Positions 16,089 to 24,428 of a stretch of DNA of 64,000 bases are shown here, piece by piece. The notes under the pieces were generated by a model. The model saw only the letters and a program-made list of their open reading frames with translations. It was not told where the DNA came from and did no database searches. The DNA comes from Hyunsoonleella jejuensis (GTDB taxonomy: Bacteria > Bacteroidota > Bacteroidia > Flavobacteriales > Flavobacteriaceae): positions 372,001 to 436,000 of the forward strand of contig NZ_FOFN01000001.1 in NCBI RefSeq assembly GCF_900111025.1, written 5' to 3'. A program made the translations under genes and the position numbers. Numbering within the stretch: position 1 is the first letter of the stretch; each line of letters starts with the position of its first letter.

Positions 16089-16912
16089 AAATAGACTTAC
16101 AATATTTAGCGTTCATCGCCATTGAAGCTACACTTTCTGCTGGAAAAGTCATCCAAAAATACATGAATGCTGATATTATCGTGGAGCAAAAAGACGGAGG
16201 TTCTACCTATGCCTCTCAAGTCGTTACAAAAGTAGATCTTGAATGTGAACGTATTATTTTGTCGCATTTGCAACCCACTTGTGAAGCTTCTGATATTGGT
16301 CTATTATCTGAAGAATCAAATGATGACGGCAGCAGATTTGAGAAAGATTACTTCTGGTGTATAGACCCCATGGACGGTACATTGGCATTCATCAATAAAC
16401 AACCTGGGTTTTCAGTTTCGATTGCTTTAATTGCCAAAGATGGAACGCCTGTAATTGGCGTTGTATTTGATCCAAGTACAGAAACGTTATACCATGCTAT
16501 AAAAGGACACGGTGCTTATAAAAACAGAACCTCTTGGAATATTAAAAATACCAACGATTATTTGACTTACGCAACAGATAAAACATTAAATAATACCGCA
16601 AATTCTGCTGAAATACAACAAATACTAAATAAACATAAAACTACTTTAGGATTAAAGGGTATTAAAGAGCTTTCTGGAGCAGGTGCAGTAATGTGCGCTA
16701 TTTTAGCATTAGAAAACGGACCTGCTTGCTTTTTCAAACTCCCGAAAAAAGAAATTGGCGGTGGTAGTATTTGGGATTATGCCGCTACAGCTTGCATCTA
16801 TCAAGAGTTTGGCTTACAAGCAACAACCTTTAGCGGTGAAACATTAGACTTAAATAAAAGAGATAGTACTTTTATGAATGATGAGGGGGTGTGTTATGCT
16901 AACTTAGCTTAA
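16085..16912 (+). CDS. Inositol-monophosphatase-superfamily phosphatase
   Basis: 275 residues with metal-binding motifs 'LLSEES' (Glu), '[13 protein letters not shown]' (DPxDGT, about 95-107) and '[14 protein letters not shown]' (WD motif near 225), all on family pattern. Members include inositol monophosphatase, CysQ (3'(2'),5'-bisphosphate nucleotidase) and fructose-bisphosphatase; the sequence alone does not decide among them. It is translationally coupled by ATGA to the upstream kinase-like gene, suggesting a shared small phosphorylated substrate (inference). Confidence 0.85.
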   Translation: MKIDLQYLAFIAIEATLSAGKVIQKYMNADIIVEQKDGGSTYASQVVTKVDLECERIILSHLQPTCEASDIGLLSEESNDDGSRFEKDYFWCIDPMDGTLAFINKQPGFSVSIALIAKDGTPVIGVVFDPSTETLYHAIKGHGAYKNRTSWNIKNTNDYLTYATDKTLNNTANSAEIQQILNKHKTTLGLKGIKELSGAGAVMCAILALENGPACFFKLPKKEIGGGSIWDYAATACIYQEFGLQATTFSGETLDLNKRDSTFMNDEGVCYANLA

Positions 16913-16962
16913 TTATAGTATTGCTTCATTAAAAATATTACAATTCCGAACGGTGAATAATA

Positions 16963-17237
16963 TCAAGATAATGAGATATCTCTATCACCATCACAATCTG
17001 AAAATGCCGCATAACTACTAATATTACCAACAGTAATACCTCCTTCACTATAAATATACAAATAGTTTAAGAAGTTAAAATCGGGCATTTCTATATTCGA
17101 AAATTAATATTGGAATGGCTAGAAGGAATATTAGTAAACATAATGTTTTTACCATCTTCATATGGCGATGGTAAATCATCTTTACAAGACGAATGAAGTA
17201 CTACAATGAGAAGACATAAAACCGTTCTAAGAGCCAT
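16963..17237 (-). pseudogene. Decayed lipoprotein gene, possibly FG-GAP/VCBS (CRTAC1-like)
   Basis: Read from ATG 17237, the frame gives a lipoprotein-like start (MALRTVLCLLIVVLHSSC) and stops at 17091. A different frame continues from 17088 with 'PDFNFLNYLYIYSEGGITVGNI' and 'SDCDGDRDISLS' before stopping at 16963. The order, a short lipoprotein signal, 'S.SNINF', 'FNYL...Y..GG...GNI', then an Asp-rich DGD repeat, recalls the N-terminus of secreted FG-GAP/ASPIC proteins of Bacteroidota, where the last segments read GGGVAVGDINNDG. It looks like a truncated, frame-disrupted remnant. The family call is from memory and tentative; the decay is clearer. Confidence 0.5.
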
Positions 17238-17285
17238 TAATTTTTCAACTTTTAAAGCAATATAATAAAATCCTTTTGGATTTAT

Positions 17286-18188
17286 CTAAAAGAAAACCTC
17301 CTGAGCCAACCGAAAGGTATTGGCGTGTGCTTCAATAATAATTTTAATCTCTGGAGAATAACCGCCTCCCATAGAACACATTACAGGAATTTGATGCTTT
17401 TTACAGGTTTCTAGCACAAAACGATCTCGTGATTTACAACCATCTAAAGTCATACCTAACTTCCCTAATTTATCAGAAGCTACAACATCTACACCGCATA
17501 AATAGTATATAAAATCCGGCTTTTGTGCATCGATTAGTTTAGGTAATGTGTTTTTCAAAATCCTTAAATACGTATCATCATCTGTACCATTTTCTAAAGC
17601 AATATCTAAATCGCTTTGTTCTTTTTTAAAAGGATAATTACCTTTTCCATGCATTGAAAATGTAAAGACGCTATCATCGTTTTGAAAAATTTCAGCGGTT
17701 CCATTGCCTTGGTGTACATCTAAGTCAACGATTAACACTTTTGACGCTAGATTTTTATTCAGCAAATATCGTGCACCAATAGCTTGGTCGTTCAACAAAC
17801 AAAATGCTTCTCCTCTATTAGAATAGGCGTGGTGCGTACCTCCGGCAATATTCATAGCAACACCATATTTTAAGGCAAATTCACTTGCTTTTATGGTGCC
17901 GTCTGCAATAATAACTTCACGCTCTACCAAAACTGCACTTAAAGGAAAGCCTATTTTTCTAGCGGCTCTGGCATCTAAAGTTTGATTGATTAAATCTAGG
18001 TAATAGTCTCTCGTATGGGCTCGTAAAATATGTGTCTCATCAGGAATAGTGGGTTGAAAAAAATTATCTTTAACACAGGTGCCTTCATGCAATAGTTGTT
18101 GGGGCAATAGTTCATACTTTATCATAGGAAATCTATGCCCTTCTGGTAATGGGTGTTTATAGATAGAATGGTAGGCTATTTTAAGCAT
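17286..18188 (-). CDS. Histone-deacetylase-superfamily amidohydrolase
   Basis: 300 residues with the HDAC/acetoin-utilisation active site: 'GGTHHAYSNRGEAFCLLND' (paired His, about 116-134) and 'VLIVDLDVHQGNGTAEIF' (Asp-x-His zinc ligands, about 152-169). Further Zn and tunnel residues are in 'YYLCGVDVVASDKLGKLGMT' and 'CSMGGGYS'. In bacteria such proteins deacetylate proteins, polyamines or small amides in the cytoplasm; the substrate here is unknown. It is a single gene, divergent from the lipoprotein at 18289. Confidence 0.9.
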   Translation of the reverse strand: MLKIAYHSIYKHPLPEGHRFPMIKYELLPQQLLHEGTCVKDNFFQPTIPDETHILRAHTRDYYLDLINQTLDARAARKIGFPLSAVLVEREVIIADGTIKASEFALKYGVAMNIAGGTHHAYSNRGEAFCLLNDQAIGARYLLNKNLASKVLIVDLDVHQGNGTAEIFQNDDSVFTFSMHGKGNYPFKKEQSDLDIALENGTDDDTYLRILKNTLPKLIDAQKPDFIYYLCGVDVVASDKLGKLGMTLDGCKSRDRFVLETCKKHQIPVMCSMGGGYSPEIKIIIEAHANTFRLAQEVFF

Positions 18189-18288
18189 GATGAATAAAAA
18201 AATTACCTCCTTTAAAAGGCACTGTACGACAATGATAATTATTTTGCTAAATTAGGCCTTACACTATATGCTTTAAAATAAAATTTCT

Positions 18289-18762
18289 ATGAAATACCGC
18301 TGCTCATTATTTTTCATCATCATAGTTACATTATATGGATGTAAAAATCCGACATCTACCAATTATGATAACACACAAGATTTTAAAGCTGTAGAGCATC
18401 TAATACAAAACATTTTTGATGATATTTGGAGTGATAAAAAAGCTGAGCTTCTTACAAAATACCATACCGAAGACTTTATTCTATTGGAACACGGAGAAAT
18501 ATGGACCAAAGATACTATTGCCGATTGGTGCGAACGCGCTAAAAAAAGAGATCAGGGTATAAAGCGCATTAATAGCTTTGATTTTTTCGAAGCTAAAAGA
18601 GAAGGTAATCGTATTTGGATGGCATATCATAATTATGCAACTATTAAAAAAGATACTTTAGAAAGAAAATTACAATGGTTGGAGAGTATTGTAGCAATAA
18701 AAAAAGATAGCATTTGGAAATTGGAGATGATGCATTCTACTAGAGTTCCAGTAGAAAATTAG
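18289..18762 (+). CDS. SnoaL/NTF2-like (DUF4440-type) lipoprotein
   Basis: 157 residues with a lipoprotein signal (lipobox LYGC, Cys18). The remainder fits an NTF2-like cone fold: N-terminal helix pair ('AVEHLIQNIFDDIWSDKKAELL'), 'YHTEDFILLEHGEIWTKD', and C-terminal strands 'WLESIVAIKKDSIWKLEMMHST'. Such domains bind small ligands or act as scaffolds; no catalytic residues can be assigned. It probably faces the periplasm. Its stop overlaps that of a convergent 54-residue gene. Confidence 0.7.
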   Translation: MKYRCSLFFIIIVTLYGCKNPTSTNYDNTQDFKAVEHLIQNIFDDIWSDKKAELLTKYHTEDFILLEHGEIWTKDTIADWCERAKKRDQGIKRINSFDFFEAKREGNRIWMAYHNYATIKKDTLERKLQWLESIVAIKKDSIWKLEMMHSTRVPVEN

Positions 18763-18923
18763 GCCACCTTCTTAATCAAATCAAAGCAAGGGCATTTTTT
18801 GCAGCGTTTGTTTTCACCCTTCTTAAACTTTTTACAGCAACTAGATTTTACTTTTTCAGGAAGTTCTATTCCTAATTTTCTTAATTTTTTAATTGCCTTT
18901 TTTTGTTTCTTTTTTTTGCCCAC
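18759..18923 (-). CDS. Small basic cysteine-rich protein (54 aa)
   Basis: From GTG 18923, 54 residues: a Lys-rich N-terminus (MGKKKKQKKAIKKLRKLGIE), then 'SSCCKKFKKGENKRCKKCPC' with five of the protein's cysteines, ending 'FDLIKKVA'. The CC...CxxCxC spacing suggests a small metal-binding knuckle or a nucleic-acid-binding peptide. No ATG is in frame before the upstream stop, so the start is GTG. It ends 4 bp inside the convergent lipoprotein gene. I recall similar short proteins in other flavobacteria but cannot verify that. Function unknown. Confidence 0.68.
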   Translation of the reverse strand: MGKKKKQKKAIKKLRKLGIELPEKVKSSCCKKFKKGENKRCKKCPCFDLIKKVA

Positions 18924-18997
18924 AGAAAATGAAAATTCAATTCTGCGGACAAAAATAAGTTATTTTTATTAAATCTAAATAAGCTTAAATGTTAAAA

Positions 18998-19516
18998 TTA
19001 TTCTGGATTATCAATAGCAGCCGTAGTAACTGTTAAGTTTTCAATATCTCTATCAAATAGATACAGACCGCCTTTATCATCACCAATCATATTAATTTTG
19101 TCAAGAATAGTACGGGCTACAGCTTCTTCTTCAATTTGTTCAGCTACATACCATTGTAAAAAGTTATGTGTCGCATAATCGCGCTCTTCAAGCGAAATAT
19201 GCACTAACTCATTAATACTCTGTGATACAAACACCTCATGGTCAAATAATTTTTCAAACATTTCTTTAAAGGACTTAAATGTTACATTAGGTGCTTTTAG
19301 TTGAGATATTTTCGCATGTCCGCCACGTTCATTTACAAATTTCACCAACTTCAACATGTGCTCCCGCTCTTCATCGCTTTGCGCATACATAAAATTCGCA
19401 ACGCCTTCCAACCCCTTAACTTCGGCCCAACATGCCATAGCTAAATATATTTGTGAGGATTCTGCTTCTACACGTATTTGATTATTTAAAGCTTCTTCTA
19501 TAGTTTTTGATAACAT
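18998..19516 (-). CDS. ftnA: Ferritin (FtnA-type iron-storage protein)
   Basis: 172 residues, standard for bacterial non-haem ferritin. Ferroxidase ligands are visible: Glu17 ('IRVEAESSQIY'), Glu50 and His53 ('EEREHMLKL'), Glu94 and Glu/Gln near 127-130 ('EQIEEEAVA'). It oxidises Fe2+ and stores Fe3+ in a 24-mer shell in the cytoplasm. It is a single gene with its own upstream gap; no DtxR-like palindrome was found in front of it. Confidence 0.95.
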   Translation of the reverse strand: MLSKTIEEALNNQIRVEAESSQIYLAMACWAEVKGLEGVANFMYAQSDEEREHMLKLVKFVNERGGHAKISQLKAPNVTFKSFKEMFEKLFDHEVFVSQSINELVHISLEERDYATHNFLQWYVAEQIEEEAVARTILDKINMIGDDKGGLYLFDRDIENLTVTTAAIDNPE

Positions 19517-19578
19517 AATTTCTAGTTTTTTGTAAAGTTAAAAATTTCTGTTGGCTCATTTAATTTCTAATCATAAAA

Positions 19579-19608
19579 AAAGGTTATTCTTTAATTAGAA
19601 TAACCTTT
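19579..19608 (-). terminator. Terminator of the cupredoxin-like gene
   Basis: AAAGGTTATTC, 8-base loop, GAATAACCTTT: a perfect 11-bp stem. The T-run (TTTTTTT) follows on the minus strand, just after the stop at 19633. On the plus strand the run is weaker. Confidence 0.88.
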
Positions 19609-19632
19609 CTCCATTATTAATCAAACTTCACT

Positions 19633-20022
19633 TTACTGAACAGTAAGTGTATATTGTGGTGTAGGGTTTAATGGGCAGAAATACACATATTCTCCTTTTG
19701 TTAATTTTGTGGCTTTAGATGTTTCAACTGTTCCATCTTTTACAACAGAAGTTACATAAGCCGTTTGAATATGGTTTTCTGGTTTACTTGCATCTTTTCC
19801 TTTTGGCACTAAAACCAAACCTACATCTTTCCCCACATGGTTGTTAGATACAGCAAATACATAAGTGCCTTCACTAACCGTTACCGATTTTTGTGTAAAC
19901 TCACCTGCGGTTTGTTCTAATGCAATGGTTTTAACTGCGTCTTTTTTCATCATTTTATCCTGTGCATTACCGTTTAATGCGAAACCTAATACTACTACTA
20001 AAATTGCTATTACTTTTTTCAT
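19633..20022 (-). CDS. Exported cupredoxin-like protein with incomplete copper site
   Basis: 129 residues with signal peptide (MKKVIAILVVVLGFALNGNAQ). The rest is a beta sandwich of cupredoxin type: 'FTQKSVTVSEGTYVFAVSNNHVGKDVGLVL' carries His62, and 'GEYVYFCPLNPTPQYTLTV' carries Cys116. A normal blue-copper site needs a second His and often a Met after the Cys; here the loop reads PLNPTPQY, so a type-1 site is unlikely. It follows the AhpD-like gene by 67 bp without a visible promoter and is probably co-transcribed. The DKMMKKD stretch after the signal is Met/Lys-rich. Confidence 0.75.
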   Translation of the reverse strand: MKKVIAILVVVLGFALNGNAQDKMMKKDAVKTIALEQTAGEFTQKSVTVSEGTYVFAVSNNHVGKDVGLVLVPKGKDASKPENHIQTAYVTSVVKDGTVETSKATKLTKGEYVYFCPLNPTPQYTLTVQ

Positions 20023-20089
20023 TGTTTTAATTATTTTGAGCTTTTTGCTCTGGTTATTGATTTAATTATTATTGATTTATTATTATTTA

Positions 20090-20638
20090 CTATACTGTTG
20101 CAGCTTCTAAAGATTGAGCTAAAGGAAAATCCACTGGAACTTGTGTTGTATTATGTATGTAATTTGAAATGGTTTTATCACCAACCAATGAAATCACATC
20201 AATTAAATTTCCTTTGGTATATCCAGCATTAAAGAAGTTTTCTAAAACCGCTTCATCTGTTTTCCCTCTGTTTTCTGTTACATTTTTAGCTAATCGCGCT
20301 AAAGCATCCAATTTGTTATTGAAAGAAGCTTCTCCGGCTCTTAATTCCAGAATTTGTTCGTCTGTAAATCCATTCATTTTTCCAATAGCAGTATGTGCAG
20401 ATAAACAGTAAACACAGCTATTTACTTCACTTACAGCTAAGTTTACAACTTCCTTTTCTTTTGCTGATAATGATGTTTTTGCATTGGCAAAATTTAAATA
20501 ATTTTCTAAAGCTGTATCGCTATGCGCATAGGTTGCATATAAGTTTGGTACAAATCCTAAGGCTTTATTTAAATTATCGAAAATCGCTTGATTGTTTTCG
20601 CTTACTTGATCTCTTGTTGGTACATTAAATGTGCTCAT
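20090..20638 (-). CDS. Carboxymuconolactone decarboxylase / AhpD-like protein
   Basis: 182 residues. The AhpD-type redox site is intact: 'EVNSCVYCLSAHTAIGK' (CxxC with downstream His, about 70-86). This all-helical family includes AhpD, which reduces peroxiredoxin systems with the CxxC pair, and gamma-carboxymuconolactone decarboxylase; the CxxC favours a peroxidase-like redox role. A conserved promoter module (20692-20766) precedes it and the same module precedes the 58-residue gene, so an AraC-type regulator probably controls both. Confidence 0.85.
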   Translation of the reverse strand: MSTFNVPTRDQVSENNQAIFDNLNKALGFVPNLYATYAHSDTALENYLNFANAKTSLSAKEKEVVNLAVSEVNSCVYCLSAHTAIGKMNGFTDEQILELRAGEASFNNKLDALARLAKNVTENRGKTDEAVLENFFNAGYTKGNLIDVISLVGDKTISNYIHNTTQVPVDFPLAQSLEAATV

Positions 20639-20691
20639 TATTTTAATTTTAAATTGTTATTATTTTTAATTTTTACTGTTTTATTTTGTTG

Positions 20692-20766
20692 GTACAAAGG
20701 TGCAACCGTTATAAAGGTTATACCATGATAGTATTTCCTTTTAGATTGTCAATTTTTCCTTTATAA
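20692..20766 (-). promoter_or_regulatory. Promoter module A (AhpD-like gene)
   Basis: On the minus strand this holds GGAAAAATTGACAA, then after about 40 bp CACCTTTGTAC (a -7-like CTTTG). Module B at 20961-21033 aligns with almost no gaps: the same GGAAAAATTGACAA and CATCTTTGTAC at the same distance. The upstream block is where an activator would bind; the adjacent AraC-family gene is the natural candidate. It overlaps the 3' end of the 58-residue gene. Confidence 0.65.
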
Positions 20767-20937
20767 GTTTGAAGCTATAGTATTTGCCTGAACATAAGGT
20801 CTTTCAGCATCACAATAATAATCGTGAATATATTTTTGCTCACAATGTGTTTTAGGCGAAATGGTATTAACAATGTTTCTTCTTTTTCCTCTGAATATTT
20901 CAATTAAATTGAAAATTGATATGTGTTTTAAATTCAT
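20761..20937 (-). CDS. Small hypothetical protein (58 aa)
   Basis: From ATG 20937, 58 residues: starts 'MNLKHISIFNLIEIFRGKRR', middle 'THCEQKYIHDYYCDAERPYV', ends 'ASNL'. It has two Cys and His/Tyr/Asp-rich spacing but no signal peptide or transmembrane segment that I can see. Support for a real gene: its own promoter module 24 bp before the ATG, identical in layout to that of the AhpD-like gene, and a position between an AraC regulator and that gene on one strand. Function unknown; a small redox- or metal-linked protein is conceivable from context only. Confidence 0.62.
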   Translation of the reverse strand: MNLKHISIFNLIEIFRGKRRNIVNTISPKTHCEQKYIHDYYCDAERPYVQANTIASNL

Positions 20938-20960
20938 GACTTTGTTGTTTTAATTATACA

Positions 20961-21033
20961 GTACAAAGATGAATCAAAAGGAAAGGTGATAAAATGTTAG
21001 GAATGCCCTATGGGTTGTCAATTTTTCCCTATA
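20961..21033 (-). promoter_or_regulatory. Promoter module B (58-aa gene)
   Basis: The same arrangement as module A: TATAGGGAAAAATTGACAA, then about 40 bp, then CATCTTTGTAC ending 24 bp before the ATG at 20937. It overlaps the last 5 bp of the AraC gene. Two copies of one promoter in 350 bp, each in front of a separate gene, imply a local regulon. Confidence 0.65.
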
Positions 21034-21871
21034 CCACTTTTTGAAGTTGCTTTTTAAAGTCTGAAGGCGATAAAGAGGTGTGTTTTTTAAACAATCGGCT
21101 TAAATGTGAGGCATCGTCAAAACCAACTTCGTATGCAATTTCCTTTGCTGTTTTATCTGTGTAGATGAGTAAACGTTTCGCTTCAAGAACAATGCGCTCG
21201 TGAATAATTTGTAACGGACTCGTATTTAATTTAGCAAAGTTATTAGATAAAGTTTTAGGCGATTTAAAGAGTTTATCGGCATAAAATGACACACTATGTT
21301 CCGTTTTAAAAAACGATTCTACTAACAAGTTAAACTCACGTAATAAATCAATTTTAGTGTTTTTGGTAGTCTCTACAAAACCTTCTTTAGCCTTTAGCAA
21401 ACGTGTACTAATAATGATGAATCGTGCCATAAGCATTCGCAACATTTCTGCTTGAATGGTATCTTCAGTTTCTAATTCATCTAAAAAAACCTCATGAAGA
21501 ATGTTGAGTTTTTTTAGTTCTTTTGTGTTTAGCTCAATAATTGGGATATGTACATTCCCAAAGAACAACAGTCCCGCACAACTCACTTCTTGGTCGTGGT
21601 CTTTGATGCAATAAAACTCTCTGTTGAATTGATACACCACCAAATCTTCCCCAGAACTATATTGAAAATATTGTACTGTGGTTAAGGCAAAAATACTATT
21701 AGCTTCAATGGTATATGGAATGCTATCAACTACAATTTCAGCCTTAGAATTAGTTGTTCTTACGAATATATATAATTCTGGCTGTTTTGCAGTTGTATAA
21801 GATTCCAGAAGGGTTTCATCCCCTATTTTAAGAATGGCGTTGGTAGAAAACTCGGTGAATGTTTTTTGCAT
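21029..21871 (-). CDS. AraC-family transcriptional regulator
   Basis: 280 residues: an N-terminal cupin-like sensor region (about 1-170; 'IYVFVRTTN'-like strands, 'YQFNREFYCI') and a C-terminal AraC HTH pair (about 185-280) with 'FKSPKTLSNNFAKL' and 'TAKEIAYEVGFDDASHLSRLFKKHTSLSPSDFKKQL', the family signature. It probably activates the two promoter modules directly downstream (20961-21033, 20692-20766). The inducer is unknown; redox or peroxide stress is suggested only by the AhpD-like neighbour. Confidence 0.9.
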   Translation of the reverse strand: MQKTFTEFSTNAILKIGDETLLESYTTAKQPELYIFVRTTNSKAEIVVDSIPYTIEANSIFALTTVQYFQYSSGEDLVVYQFNREFYCIKDHDQEVSCAGLLFFGNVHIPIIELNTKELKKLNILHEVFLDELETEDTIQAEMLRMLMARFIIISTRLLKAKEGFVETTKNTKIDLLREFNLLVESFFKTEHSVSFYADKLFKSPKTLSNNFAKLNTSPLQIIHERIVLEAKRLLIYTDKTAKEIAYEVGFDDASHLSRLFKKHTSLSPSDFKKQLQKVV

Positions 21872-21944
21872 TGTAGGTATGTCTCAATTATTCTGAAAAC
21901 ATTACAAGTGCGCTAATTAAAATAGATTACAAAAAATAAAATTG

Positions 21945-24344
21945 TTAATTAGATTCCTTAACATTGAGCAAAGTATTATTTGATAATACTATTCCTTTAT
22001 TGGAAATGCCCTCAATATAAATTTTCATATTAGTGCCTGCGGGGTTGAATATTGTAAAATTCAAATTCTCATCATTGTCTATTTTTGCATTCGGAATCCA
22101 ATCAACAACGCCATATTCTTTATAAAAATCCGTATTGTAATATTCATACTTAGGCACATAATATGTTTTAGGTTCTGAAAACGCTAAAGGAAAATCAAAT
22201 TTTCTGAAGTACTCACTTTGTTTTTTCCCTGGGAAAACATTAGATGTATAAATCTTAATTACGCCGCCAGAACCTCTCAACCCTTCACCAAAACCATGTC
22301 GGTCGTAAGCAATATAATCTACACGACTCATATCAAAATTTACAAGAAACTCTAAACTATTCAATTGTACGTCATCTAGAAACACCAAAGGGGCTACATT
22401 GTTATTGTTAAAAGATTGTACATTTCTATTTGTTATTGTTAACACACCTCTTTGTTCATTTGCAAAAAAACCAGGCATATAAGTATTGATGTAAGTTGGC
22501 AATGATAAATTAAGCATGCGTTTTATGTCGTCAAAAACATCTATTTTCATGTAAGAGCTTCCTTTAATTCTCGCAATTCTAGTTTCTCTAGAGGTAGCTT
22601 TAACAATAACTTCCTTTAAATTTTGGGCCATACTAAGATCAAGTTCATCAAAAGGTTTAGAAGTTTTGAGTTCTGTAATTGTTTCTTTCTTTGGCGGTAT
22701 AGGCTCAAACATATTCGTATTAAATTCAGGAATCTTTGTTGGTGAAAACTGTATGTATAGATTTGCTTTTTTTGCTTTTCCTTTATTGTTTAAAATACTA
22801 AGGTTTAACGTTTCTTTTTGTTGAGGGTAAAACCCTGCTTTTAAAAAACTAGGTTCATTTGCAGGAAGATCTATCATATATCCATCTGTATTCTTTAAAG
22901 GATAGATTATAAAACTCTTATCTTCTTTGTCAGGACTGTTCCCTTTAATTACAATGCCATCCTCAAAAACATAATTATTATTACCATCGTAATTGAATAT
23001 ATTATTCCAATTGTAACTACTCCAACCTTGCGTAATCAGCAAATTATCCAACTCATATTCTTTTTGTCTTGTAATGTCGGTAAAATAATAAGCTGCATGT
23101 TCTACGTATCCCTTTAAATATGGTTGCAGGTAAGTATATGAGATTATATTTTGATGTTTATTGTATGATTTTGTGCCTTCTGGAAGAATTGATACACTTA
23201 AGTGAAATATATCATCTTTATCGTGTGAATGTATTATAGGTATAGTGATATTTAATGAATCCCTTTTGGGGATAAATTGTGGATTCTTTAAATTAACCAT
23301 ATTAATTCCTTCATAATTAAAAAATAGTCGTTCTAAAATTGGTTGATTAACCTCATTAAATAGTGTTATGGTATTAATTCCAGAAAACAAATCCTTAAAG
23401 TCTATTAACTGAATTAGCTCTATATTATCAAAATTTATATTGATGACTTTAATAGATTTTCCATTATGAACAGTTAATTTATAAGGCTTGCCTTGAATAT
23501 TTTCTAATGTTTCGGGATTCGTTTTAAGTTCAATAGCTAATTTCTCTCTTGATTTATTTACGTGAATAGCAATACCTCGTGCTTCAATATCCCGAATGGT
23601 ATACTCAAAGGGGCTATTGAGATAATTAAATTTTACGGTATAGGTTTTATCAGAATCAGGATATAATAGAAAACGCCCTGTGCCTAATGTATTTGTTTGA
23701 AAATTTGTAATAAACTTGTTATCAGAATCAAATACACTTGCAGATATATTTGGAACACCATAGCCTTGTGCATTCTTTATGGTTACACCAACGTTGGTTT
23801 TTACGTTATGAACAAAATGACCACCTTCTGGTAAGAATTGTGCATCTAACTCATTTGCGACTTTTTGGCGTTTTACAGTTTTTGTTTGTTCCGGGTCTAT
23901 CACACGAAAACGTTCAATAAAGGCACTAGGTTCATCAAAATTTTTCATCCAATTAGTATAGGCCTTAAACGTGTATTTACCTGTTTTAAATACGCTATCT
24001 AAACTAAAGGTATTATGAGCAATACCTCGATCAATTTTTATGAGTTTTTGTTTTACAATGTTATCTAAACTATCTAAAATAACACAGTATAAATTTTTAG
24101 TTAAAACCGATGGTGTTTTCGTGTGTTTATCTAAAACATAAGCTTTGAATCCTAGAGGTTCCCCTTTAATATAGGTAGATTTATTAAGATGACAATATGC
24201 CGTTTCCCGATAAGGAGAAGTGAAGTTTTCAAAGCTGCTTACTAAACTTTTAATTGCGTTTTCTTGCGCACTAAGCACACTTGAAAATTGTAAAACACAA
24301 GTTATACAAACAAGCCTAAGGCAATAAAAAAAAAGTTTATTCAT
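21945..24344 (-). CDS. Large exported protein with MG2/TonB-plug-like domains
   Basis: 799 residues with an N-terminal signal (to about 26, ending 'SSVLSAQ'). It opens with 'YRETAYCHLNKSTYIKGEPLGFKAYVLDKHT', the macroglobulin-like (MG2/YfaS) strand pattern of large Bacteroidota exported proteins, and has a carboxypeptidase-like Ig repeat around 190-260. Near 640-720 there is a plug-like segment ('APLVFLDDVQL', 'VDYIAYDRHGFGEGLRGSGGVIKIYTS') like a TonB-receptor plug but no barrel follows. It is probably periplasmic or outer-membrane-associated. Such proteins are common and uncharacterised; a role in nutrient binding is conjecture. Confidence 0.72.
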   Translation of the reverse strand: MNKLFFYCLRLVCITCVLQFSSVLSAQENAIKSLVSSFENFTSPYRETAYCHLNKSTYIKGEPLGFKAYVLDKHTKTPSVLTKNLYCVILDSLDNIVKQKLIKIDRGIAHNTFSLDSVFKTGKYTFKAYTNWMKNFDEPSAFIERFRVIDPEQTKTVKRQKVANELDAQFLPEGGHFVHNVKTNVGVTIKNAQGYGVPNISASVFDSDNKFITNFQTNTLGTGRFLLYPDSDKTYTVKFNYLNSPFEYTIRDIEARGIAIHVNKSREKLAIELKTNPETLENIQGKPYKLTVHNGKSIKVININFDNIELIQLIDFKDLFSGINTITLFNEVNQPILERLFFNYEGINMVNLKNPQFIPKRDSLNITIPIIHSHDKDDIFHLSVSILPEGTKSYNKHQNIISYTYLQPYLKGYVEHAAYYFTDITRQKEYELDNLLITQGWSSYNWNNIFNYDGNNNYVFEDGIVIKGNSPDKEDKSFIIYPLKNTDGYMIDLPANEPSFLKAGFYPQQKETLNLSILNNKGKAKKANLYIQFSPTKIPEFNTNMFEPIPPKKETITELKTSKPFDELDLSMAQNLKEVIVKATSRETRIARIKGSSYMKIDVFDDIKRMLNLSLPTYINTYMPGFFANEQRGVLTITNRNVQSFNNNNVAPLVFLDDVQLNSLEFLVNFDMSRVDYIAYDRHGFGEGLRGSGGVIKIYTSNVFPGKKQSEYFRKFDFPLAFSEPKTYYVPKYEYYNTDFYKEYGVVDWIPNAKIDNDENLNFTIFNPAGTNMKIYIEGISNKGIVLSNNTLLNVKESN

Positions 24345-24428
24345 CTTTAATGTTTGATTTCCATGACTTGTTGAAGTTACTCAAAAAAAAAGATGTGAGG
24401 TAAGAAAATAACCCGTTTTTTTATTTTG

